Assembly: GCA_017442025.1 (NCBI GenBank) | Contig: JAFSBD010000306.1 | Coordinates: 1-11,588, forward strand | Direction of reading: 5' to 3' | Length of the DNA stretch: 11,588 bases | Origin: Clostridia bacterium | GTDB taxonomy: Bacteria; Bacillota; Clostridia; Oscillospirales; QAKW01 | Shown here: one piece after another, positions 4,842 through 11,588 of the stretch | Numbering within the stretch: position 1 is the stretch's first letter | Layout: every line of letters starts with the position of its first letter | The notes under the pieces: generated by a model | Seen by the model: only the letters and a program-made list of their open reading frames with translations | What the model was told of the DNA's origin: nothing | The model's database searches: none | Program-made: the position numbers and the translations under genes

Positions 4842-7800
4842 ATGAATAAACCCAAGATGCGCAAAATAGCATTAGCTGTTTTGGGCGTTCTTTTTGCGCT
4901 CGTCGCTTCTTTTTTGATCGTTTCGGTTGTTGCAACGACCGAAGCCCATATTGAGCAAAACGGCTCTCGCCTGACGATCCAATCAGAAAACGCCATCACC
5001 TCCTATCAATGGCAGATCTCTGATACAATAGACGGTACTTATACTTCCATCTCCGAAGCAACCTCCAATTTCTACGATATCACCGCGGAAGATCAAGGGA
5101 AATATATTAAAGCGGTTGTCAACGGAGCCGAAACTGAAGCCTATGGCCCGATTGGCAAATTGGTGGTGCTGGATATCGGGAAAGGTGCGGTCAAATTTGC
5201 ATCTACTTATAGCGGCAATGATTCCGATGGTAATGCCGTTTCCGGTGATCATGATCCTTCCAACATATATGTAATTACACATAAAGAAAAGGGAACCAAA
5301 ACCAAAAATAATATCGTTTTTGATGGCAACCATAGCGATGCTCCTTTTAATGTAACCCTTGATGGCGTAAACATGGGGGCCACCCCGACAAACCACAACC
5401 AAGCTCCCGGATCATCCGGGGTCAGCACACCCTCAACCGGGCAAATCTCGATCCCTGCAACGCAGAGTGCCATAAAAAAAGTAACGCTGGTATTAAAAGG
5501 CGAAAATCAAGTAAGAAATATAACATATTATAATGCCGGAGATACAAGTGTGCCGCAAACCGTTGATTCTTACCTCAAGATTACCGATATCAACGGAGCT
5601 GGTACTTGCGAAGGATCTTTATATATCCCCTATAAGATCGAATCCGAAGCAGAGATCAACGAGTTTGTTGCATCAAAGACCAACTATAACCACTGGAACG
5701 CAGGTATCGGCGGAATAGACTCATACTCTCTTGTCCAAAACCTGCATCTTGCCGGAGGCAGAATCCAGGTTGCAACAACTTTAGGCGATAACTGCACCGC
5801 AATCGGTGCAGGCGGTAACGGATATTGCCAAATGACCATATCCGGCGGAGAGGTCATCGCCCATTGCAACGGAACAGGCGCGGCAATTGGCGGTGGCATC
5901 GGTTGGAATGCAGCAGGCGGACGATCCGACGTTACCATAACCGGCGGAAAAATTTACGCAAAGAACCATAGTGAAATTAAAAGCGGCGACGAAATCGTCG
6001 GCGGTGTTGCTATCGGCTCCGGAAGTTCCTTCCATAAAGCCGGCAGTGAAGGAAAGGTTACAATCACCGGCGGTAGTGTTGAAGCATACGGCACCTTCGG
6101 AAATGGTATCGGTGGCGGTAACAGTTCCACCTCTACCGGCGGTGCGGCAACGATCACCATCACCGGAGGCACTGTCAAGGCCAGCTCCATCGGCGGCGGC
6201 GATAGTAAAAACGGTACCGGCGGCAAAGCCGATGTTGATGTTAGCGGAACAGCCGATATTACCCTTACCAAGGGGATCGGCGGCGGTAACAGTAAAAGCG
6301 GTGCCGGCGGCCAGGCAGAAATCACCGTTAACGGCGGAACAATGAAGGCCGGCGGGTCGATCGGCGGCGGTGCCGGCGGCGGAACCGGCAACGGCGGTAA
6401 AGCGATTGTTATTGTGAATAACGGTAAGCTTTATGCGGCCTCCATTGGCGGCGGCCTGGGCAGCATCGGCGGCAACGGCGGTGCTGCTGAGGTTACCATC
6501 CACGATGGTTTTATCGAAACCGGCTCCATCGGCGGCGGCAAAACACTCAACGAAACAAACGGAAAGCTGGGTTATGCAAAAGCCACCATCACCGGTGGCG
6601 ATATCTCCGGCCAATTCCTGATGGCCGCAGGCGGGACAGATCCTTGCGTCTTCACCATGACCGGCGGTCGGCTCCATGATGTTAATACTGCGGATACATC
6701 AAAATATAAATATGCTAACATCAACGGTGCCGCTGTTTATATGGACGATCCTGATGGAACCGTTTCCATCTCCGGAGGAACAATTGAAAACTGTTCCTCC
6801 GCCAAAGGCGGTGCTATCTATATGTCTGCAGGGACCTGCAATATTTCGCAGGATACCCTTATCAAAAATTGCCAAGCAACAGCAGATGGCGGTGCCATCT
6901 ACATGGGCGGCGGTACATTGACGGTCAGCGGCGGCAACATTACCGATAACAGCGCGCAAAATGGCGGAGGTGCGTTTGTTAACGGCGGCAATGTCTTTGT
7001 TACAGGCGGTTCCATTTCCGCCAACAAAGCCGCGCTCAACGGCGGCGGCATCGCTGTTAACAACGGCAACTACCAAATGGTTAACGGTCATGTAGACAGC
7101 AATCAATCGGTCAACGGAAGCGGTGGCGGCATCTATGTTTCTGCCAACGGCAACAATGTTCTGGTTGGGATCTACAGCGGTTCGGTAAGCTCCAACACGT
7201 CCGGGAAAGACGGCGGTGCATTGGCTGTTGAAGGTGCGCCGGACGGCACCGATGAGATCAATGTTCAGATCGGCGTTGGAATCGACCATCAATTTGATGC
7301 CGAAGGAACCCCGACCTGCGACCATGACATTATTCATAAACTGGATACCGTAATCACCGAATGCCCCGATGTCAACAGCAACTCCGCAACCGAATCGGGC
7401 GGTGCCATTTATGTTACCGGAAATACTAAAACTTCTCTTGACATTTTCTGCTTGTGCGAAGATGAAAATGCAAAAAATAATGCCGGCGGCGATGACGGAC
7501 AAAGCAACTTCATGAAAATGGAAGGCGGCAAAGTAAATATCACCACCTCCCATATCATGGATGATGATAACGAATCTCTGCAGACCGATCATTACGGCAA
7601 CACCAAGATCTTCAGTTCGATCTATGTTACCGGCGGTCAGATGGACCTTTGGGGTAAAATGACCAACCCCAGCATCAAGGATATTATCACCGTTGACGTT
7701 ACCCAAAAAGAGGATTATTTTATAGATCATCGACTGAACCCCGACAATGCAGAAGAGAAGTTCTATAAGCTCTTATACTATGAAAACTTCAAAGATCCCG

Positions 7801-10457
7801 TAACCGGCGTCATTACCGGCCAATATAAAGAATATGAGATCCCCCACGGCCAAAAAGTAACCATCGACGCGAATATCTATAGCCATCCCGGCTATAATAT
7901 CGTCAACTGGAATACAAAGGATGGTTGGCCGGATGAAAACGGGATCCGCCAACTCGATGAATGCTATCCCAAGGACAATCCTACCATCAATATCGGTTGG
8001 TATGAAATCGGATATGATTATCTCTTCGATGGAAATCCAATCGGCGATCTGAAGATCTATGCAATTTGGGAAGCCAATGGATATACCGTTTCCTATGATC
8101 CCAACATCTCTTCCGGAAGTTATACCGGCAAAATGGATAATTCCGACTTTACCTACGATGTTTCCTGCCAGTTGCGCAAAAATGACTTTAAACGTCCCGG
8201 CTATGATTTCATCGGATGGAGTAAGGATAAAGAGCCCAATGCCGCCTCCATCATTTATGAGGACGAAGCTTGGGTCACCAACCTAACAACCAAAAATGAA
8301 AAGGTTACACTCTATGCCCAATGGAAGGAATGCGATCACAATCCTTCTTCCCATATATATACCTACTCGGTTGTTGTAAACAATACGCAAGATCAGACCC
8401 TAAAGAGAACTTGCTCTTGCAACGGTTATAGCGAAGAAGCCCGCCTTTGGGCAGAGGATGCGGTCTATGATAAAAACACCCATCCTGCCTCAACAAAGTA
8501 TTCTTCCGCATGGCAACCTACCGTTACATATGTGCCTGAGGATCCTAAGGATGTGCATAGCAGCAATCTCCCCTATTTTGCGGGAGCCTATACTGCAAGC
8601 ATCACAGACAAAGATTCCAATGGAGTTTGGCATACCGCAAGCGTAACCTATACCATCGAAAAAGCAGACCAGCCTGCACCTTCTGTTCCGACCTTTGATC
8701 CAAACATAACAAGTTCCGGATCCACTTTGAGCGTAAAACCGGTTGATACTTCCCCCATCAGCAACCATTCTGCGCCGGAATACGATCCCTATTATAATTC
8801 CAAGCGGGAATATCGAATTGTTTATTTCGAGGGTGAAACCGAAGTTCCGACCGAATGGCGGACAGGCGAAGAAATTCTGATCGACGGTCTATATGCCGCT
8901 CGGTTTGAATTGGATAAAGCGTTGACCAACTACTATGTTCAGGCGCGCTATGGCGAATGTGCAGACTATAAGGCATCCCCCATTTCCACCGCAGAGAGCA
9001 TCTATTTCTTTGCCGGAGAAGTGCAGGTAATCGTTGATCGGGGCGATGGCGTGGACTACACCATTGTTGAAGCCGACGGCAGTACATTGGAAAACGGCAT
9101 CAATTTGAAGGTCTTTGCGGTGGATGGCTATTTTCTGCCCAAGGATTATCAGGTAACGATAGAAACCGTTGCAGAAGATGATGCCAACGCGCAGTTAACG
9201 AAGCTTGACGGTGATGGATGGAACTACAATATCCACGATATTCCGGATAATTGTATCATTTATCTGACCTTGCCCGATGCAAATAAAAATGTTGCGATCT
9301 CCTCCAAGATTGCCGAACGCCAGGTATTTGGAACCATCACCACCCAGCTTGCCACCATCAGCCGCGATTCTGCCTACACCGTTTATTTCAATGTAGACGA
9401 CTATAACAGCGCAGATTATGATGTGCCTGTTGTTTCCTTCACCGCTCCCCTTCCCCATGGTGCAACGATCATCCTGCAGGATGAGATCAACCGCGGTTAT
9501 TACTGGACATCGATTGATGATGCCGCAGGAAAATCAAGCCTTAAACTAACCGATTTTGTCCGTATGGGCGATGGAAATAAAACGCCCTTTGCGTTGAGTG
9601 AAAAAATGGAGTTTCATCTGGTTGTTGATTTCTCCAAGGCGGAGACCCCCATTGCGGGCGATAGCCTGACAACAAGCCTGTCCGCCGCCCATCTCCCTCA
9701 ATCCAATGCAGCAAGCGCAACCGACGGAAAAGAAGCAATTCTTAAAAATGTTGATACATTTGACCTGCAAAAGGAAAATAACACCCTTCTTTTTGCCCAT
9801 TCAAATGAGGGTGCCGCATCCAAATGGGATTATCGGGAAAACGCCCTTGTCTTGATCCCCAAAACAGAGTTGCCGGAGGATGCCCATTTATCGCTGGTAT
9901 GCGGAAATGATACGGCTTTAATCTACGCAAACAGGGATGGGAACTTCATCTATTCTCTGCCAAAGGTAAACCAAGGGCAGATCCAAGTTTCCCTTAAATC
10001 CAGCCTTCTGCCCGAAGGTGTAACCTCCTATTCTTTTGATGTGGATTGGATCGTTGCAAAATCGAAAGCAGAGCTTTCCCCCATGAATGCAACTTCGGTT
10101 GCAAGCGTTTTTGACCTCAGCGTGCAGGGTATTAAAGAGAGACCTGTATCGCTCAAAATTTCAACGGCAAATAACGAGCGAATCTATACGTCCAACAATA
10201 CCATCGACGCAACGATCGCATGGGCTGATTTACCATCCAACTACACCCTCAAGGTAGTATTGATGAGAAAAAGCGATAAATTCATATATAGCAGTACCGG
10301 CGTTACAAAGGAGATCGAGCCCGATACCGAAGAAGCATCGCAGAATGTTTCTCTTTCTCTTGCCGGAACACGCCCCGGAAGCTATCGCTTGCAAGTAACA
10401 GCAGAACAAGGCCTGATTGCTGTTGCCGAAGCGCAATATTACTTCATCATCAAATAA
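4842..10457 (+). CDS. giant secreted repeat protein (Ig-like, carbohydrate-binding-like, beta-helix, Listeria-Bacteroides repeats)
   Basis: A 1871-residue surface or matrix protein, candidate adhesin. In order: a basic N terminus and hydrophobic segment (9-32) acting as signal peptide; an Ig-like domain with SYQWQISD and DQGKYIKAVV (about 36-108); a region like those called carbohydrate-binding in clostridial surface proteins (about 110-320); a glycine-rich array of ITGG...SIGGG units (about 320-590); a right-handed beta-helix/Pmp-like array of GGAIYM...N(S/K)A units (about 626-800); two Listeria-Bacteroides (InlB B-type) repeats ending in IYAIWE (about 1072) and LYAQWKE (about 1160); a CDH...CSC cysteine segment (C1164, C1191, C1193); a module ending YTIEKADQP (about 1280); and a long beta-rich C-terminal half without recognised domains. 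It ends YYFIIK with no LPXTG, membrane segment, S-layer or choline-binding repeats. AAAGGAG at 4826-4832 precedes the ATG. The ligand is unknown. Confidence 0.85.
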   Translation: MNKPKMRKIALAVLGVLFALVASFLIVSVVATTEAHIEQNGSRLTIQSENAITSYQWQISDTIDGTYTSISEATSNFYDITAEDQGKYIKAVVNGAETEAYGPIGKLVVLDIGKGAVKFASTYSGNDSDGNAVSGDHDPSNIYVITHKEKGTKTKNNIVFDGNHSDAPFNVTLDGVNMGATPTNHNQAPGSSGVSTPSTGQISIPATQSAIKKVTLVLKGENQVRNITYYNAGDTSVPQTVDSYLKITDINGAGTCEGSLYIPYKIESEAEINEFVASKTNYNHWNAGIGGIDSYSLVQNLHLAGGRIQVATTLGDNCTAIGAGGNGYCQMTISGGEVIAHCNGTGAAIGGGIGWNAAGGRSDVTITGGKIYAKNHSEIKSGDEIVGGVAIGSGSSFHKAGSEGKVTITGGSVEAYGTFGNGIGGGNSSTSTGGAATITITGGTVKASSIGGGDSKNGTGGKADVDVSGTADITLTKGIGGGNSKSGAGGQAEITVNGGTMKAGGSIGGGAGGGTGNGGKAIVIVNNGKLYAASIGGGLGSIGGNGGAAEVTIHDGFIETGSIGGGKTLNETNGKLGYAKATITGGDISGQFLMAAGGTDPCVFTMTGGRLHDVNTADTSKYKYANINGAAVYMDDPDGTVSISGGTIENCSSAKGGAIYMSAGTCNISQDTLIKNCQATADGGAIYMGGGTLTVSGGNITDNSAQNGGGAFVNGGNVFVTGGSISANKAALNGGGIAVNNGNYQMVNGHVDSNQSVNGSGGGIYVSANGNNVLVGIYSGSVSSNTSGKDGGALAVEGAPDGTDEINVQIGVGIDHQFDAEGTPTCDHDIIHKLDTVITECPDVNSNSATESGGAIYVTGNTKTSLDIFCLCEDENAKNNAGGDDGQSNFMKMEGGKVNITTSHIMDDDNESLQTDHYGNTKIFSSIYVTGGQMDLWGKMTNPSIKDIITVDVTQKEDYFIDHRLNPDNAEEKFYKLLYYENFKDPVTGVITGQYKEYEIPHGQKVTIDANIYSHPGYNIVNWNTKDGWPDENGIRQLDECYPKDNPTINIGWYEIGYDYLFDGNPIGDLKIYAIWEANGYTVSYDPNISSGSYTGKMDNSDFTYDVSCQLRKNDFKRPGYDFIGWSKDKEPNAASIIYEDEAWVTNLTTKNEKVTLYAQWKECDHNPSSHIYTYSVVVNNTQDQTLKRTCSCNGYSEEARLWAEDAVYDKNTHPASTKYSSAWQPTVTYVPEDPKDVHSSNLPYFAGAYTASITDKDSNGVWHTASVTYTIEKADQPAPSVPTFDPNITSSGSTLSVKPVDTSPISNHSAPEYDPYYNSKREYRIVYFEGETEVPTEWRTGEEILIDGLYAARFELDKALTNYYVQARYGECADYKASPISTAESIYFFAGEVQVIVDRGDGVDYTIVEADGSTLENGINLKVFAVDGYFLPKDYQVTIETVAEDDANAQLTKLDGDGWNYNIHDIPDNCIIYLTLPDANKNVAISSKIAERQVFGTITTQLATISRDSAYTVYFNVDDYNSADYDVPVVSFTAPLPHGATIILQDEINRGYYWTSIDDAAGKSSLKLTDFVRMGDGNKTPFALSEKMEFHLVVDFSKAETPIAGDSLTTSLSAAHLPQSNAASATDGKEAILKNVDTFDLQKENNTLLFAHSNEGAASKWDYRENALVLIPKTELPEDAHLSLVCGNDTALIYANRDGNFIYSLPKVNQGQIQVSLKSSLLPEGVTSYSFDVDWIVAKSKAELSPMNATSVASVFDLSVQGIKERPVSLKISTANNERIYTSNNTIDATIAWADLPSNYTLKVVLMRKSDKFIYSSTGVTKEIEPDTEEASQNVSLSLAGTRPGSYRLQVTAEQGLIAVAEAQYYFIIK
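5800..6620 (+). repeat. glycine-rich repeat array encoding ITGG...SIGGG units
   Basis: Within the giant gene, about eight degenerate units of roughly 28-33 residues alternate a beta strand ending in (I/V)TGG or NGG with an (A/S)IGGG turn. At DNA level they are rich in GGCGGC and GGCGGT, which also keeps the opposite strand open over a long stretch. The units are diverged from each other, so this is an old protein repeat rather than a fresh tandem duplication. Confidence 0.75.
6718..7240 (+). repeat. beta-helix/Pmp-like repeat array
   Basis: About six units of roughly 28 residues with GGAIY, GGGAF, GGGIA or GGGIY followed by a short strand, VSGG or VTGG, then an Asn-rich turn such as ITDNSAQN or ISANKAAL. 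This spacing is typical of right-handed parallel beta-helix and polymorphic-membrane-protein repeats. A further isolated unit (GGAIYV) occurs near 7400. Confidence 0.75.
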
Positions 10458-10479
10458 CGCAAAAGCACAGCAATTAACA

Positions 10480-10523
10480 CAATTAAAAAACGGATGTTCA
10501 TTCGGACATCCGTTTTTTAATTG
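10480..10523. terminator. strong bidirectional intrinsic terminator
   Basis: CAATTAAAAAACGGATGT (10480-10497) pairs perfectly over 18 bp with ACATCCGTTTTTTAATTG (10506-10523). The GC core CGGATGT/ACATCCG is flanked by A6 on the left and T6 on the right, so it works in both directions. It closes the + strand locus 22 bases after the giant gene's stop, and it also serves the convergent - strand gene. Confidence 0.93.
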
Positions 10524-10570
10524 CAGTGTTTATTCGCATAGCACAACTTCGCAAGATACAGAATCTTTTT

Positions 10571-11588
10571 CTATTTCGTCTTATATAAATCAAATTTCAG
10601 GAAAAAATCATTCTTTTCCGTTGCATTTTTACTAAGTTCCGAAAGTTTTTTTCTTTCCCCTTTTATCACAAGAACAATATATCTCAAAACACGATATATC
10701 ATAATAAACGGATAAAGATAGGGAGCTTTATTCAAAATGGGAAAAACGATTTTATTTGTGCTGTTTAAGCTACGGAACAGTTGGATTGTTTTACCCCACA
10801 AGGTCAACTTTTTGCCATCTTTGGCAAACATTGAATTTGCCGTAGTATTGTTTTCGATCTTTCGGCCAAAGTTGCCCGAACGGTAAAGCTCGTTTACCAA
10901 AGACTCATATTGATCCTCGGTTACTAAAAGGCACCAATCGGGACGCTCAATATTTAGGTATCTGACGCAGGATTCTGTAAGAACAGAGGCAAATATCAGG
11001 GTTCCTGTTTTTTTCAAAAGAGGGATAAACCGTTCTTCCCAGAAAGGCTTTTTATGCGTTTCCTTCACAAAACAAGCCCAATCGCAAAATTGGCGTATTC
11101 CCAGCCCGCAAGAAAGCATATGGTGAAGAGTATGAAGGAAAATGATAATCCCATGATGAAAATCAGAAGGCTTGGAAAGATCCTCTGCAACGCACTCTGC
11201 CCTATCGATTATATCGGATAATTCTTCTAAAAATGCTTCTCCGACTTTTCCCTCAGGCAAACCCGGAAAGGTTTTATGAAGTTCAAAGGGCAGACGGTTT
11301 TTTATAAAGGTATAATGAACGTCGTTATGATCAGGTTCCATTATATAACCATTATCAGAAAGCAGTTCCCGCGTCCGCTCTAAATCACTACTTTCAACAT
11401 AAAAATCAACGTCCCCTGCATTTCTTTTATCAGGTGCAGGATAATAATAGGCCGAGGATGCACCTTTAAGTATAACGAATTTAATGCCATTTTCCGAAAG
11501 CAACTTTGAAAGCGCTTTACGTCCCTGCGCCGCAGCCACACCCCAAGTTGTTACTCTTATTGATTTTTTAAACCATAGGTCATAAATC
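10571..11588 (-). CDS. nucleotidyltransferase-family protein (NTP_transf_5-like), 5' partial
   Basis: The frame is open on the - strand from the window edge to the stop at 10571-10573. A GTG at 11537-11539 is possible, but coding-like sequence continues upstream without a stop and the family normally has more residues ahead of its motifs, so the true start is probably outside. Seen: VILKGASSAYYYP, then GDVDFYV with the Asp-x-Asp pair (codons 11411-11413 and 11405-11407) expected to bind metal in the nucleotidyltransferase fold. A His-rich segment (FHHG...HTLHHML) ending in a GIRQFCDW motif follows, typical of PF14907-type proteins, and then a basic hydrophobic C terminus (YPFIMIYRVLRYIVLVI). 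Such proteins occur in capsule, exopolysaccharide and peptide-maturation clusters, but the substrate is unknown. It converges on the fibre locus and shares its terminator, so it is probably a separate transcription unit. Confidence 0.75.
   Translation of the reverse strand, partial: IYDLWFKKSIRVTTWGVAAAQGRKALSKLLSENGIKFVILKGASSAYYYPAPDKRNAGDVDFYVESSDLERTRELLSDNGYIMEPDHNDVHYTFIKNRLPFELHKTFPGLPEGKVGEAFLEELSDIIDRAECVAEDLSKPSDFHHGIIIFLHTLHHMLSCGLGIRQFCDWACFVKETHKKPFWEERFIPLLKKTGTLIFASVLTESCVRYLNIERPDWCLLVTEDQYESLVNELYRSGNFGRKIENNTTANSMFAKDGKKLTLWGKTIQLFRSLNSTNKIVFPILNKAPYLYPFIMIYRVLRYIVLVIKGERKKLSELSKNATEKNDFFLKFDLYKTK

Noticed and set aside
5781..6677. 298-codon open frame on the - strand inside the giant gene
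   Set aside because: It mirrors the GGC/GGT-rich glycine repeats, giving an Ala/Gly/Asp/Thr-rich product with no ribosome site, no signal peptide and no recognisable domain. The + strand frame is continuous over 5.6 kb and domain-rich.
6699..7730. 343-codon open frame on the - strand inside the giant gene
   Set aside because: Same cause: repeat-derived codon bias leaves the opposite strand free of stops. The translation is Asn/Ala/Gly/Val-rich without a family pattern.
10417..10635. 72-codon + strand open frame over the terminator
   Set aside because: It overlaps the end of the giant gene and reads through the terminator stem into the 3' end of the convergent gene; no ribosome site or family features.

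Overview
The window reads as a surface-fibre and adhesin locus from a Gram-positive anaerobe, most likely a Clostridia member of the Oscillospiraceae/Ruminococcaceae kind. The reasons are strong AGGAGG-type ribosome sites, TTG starts, ER-type (Ser-His) signal peptidases of the SipW family, several secreted proteins with the clostridial '(T/L/V)YAKY' SipW-type signal peptide, an LPXTG wall anchor, and moderate GC. The taxonomic call is an inference from gene content only.

Layout, left to right on the + strand: (i) the 3' part of a SipW-type signal peptidase (2-640, 5' end outside the window); (ii) a TasA/camelysin-like fibre protein with a SipW-type signal peptide (808-1572); (iii) two tandem RNA hairpins (1606-1691); (iv) a TasA-like protein ending in LPDTG, a membrane segment and a charged tail (1733-2617); (v) a second, divergent SipW-type peptidase from a TTG start, six bases later (2624-3172); (vi) a small TasA-like protein (3194-3688); (vii) a 272-bp structured element with 20-bp terminal inverted repeats and TA flanks, interpreted as a MITE (3688-3959); (viii) a third YAKY-signal protein of different fold (3983-4804); (ix) a giant 1871-residue secreted protein with an Ig-like domain, glycine-rich and beta-helix repeats, and Listeria-Bacteroides repeats, but no visible anchor (4842-10457); (x) a strong bidirectional terminator (10480-10523). 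Convergent on the - strand lies a nucleotidyltransferase-family protein of the NTP_transf_5 kind that runs off the right edge (10571-11588).

The + strand genes fit one secretion and assembly module. The two membrane peptidases would mature the YAKY-type precursors. The soluble TasA-like products would polymerise into fibres. The LPXTG TasA-like protein could tie such fibres to peptidoglycan through a sortase encoded elsewhere, and the giant protein is a candidate adhesin or matrix component. The layout recalls the Bacillus tapA-sipW-tasA operon, but with duplicated peptidases, several fibre-type subunits and a covalent-anchor candidate. The most distinctive structural observation is the element at 3688-3959. 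Removing it together with one TA restores a TAA stop and a 20-base gap to the next start, which matches the spacing of the neighbouring genes.
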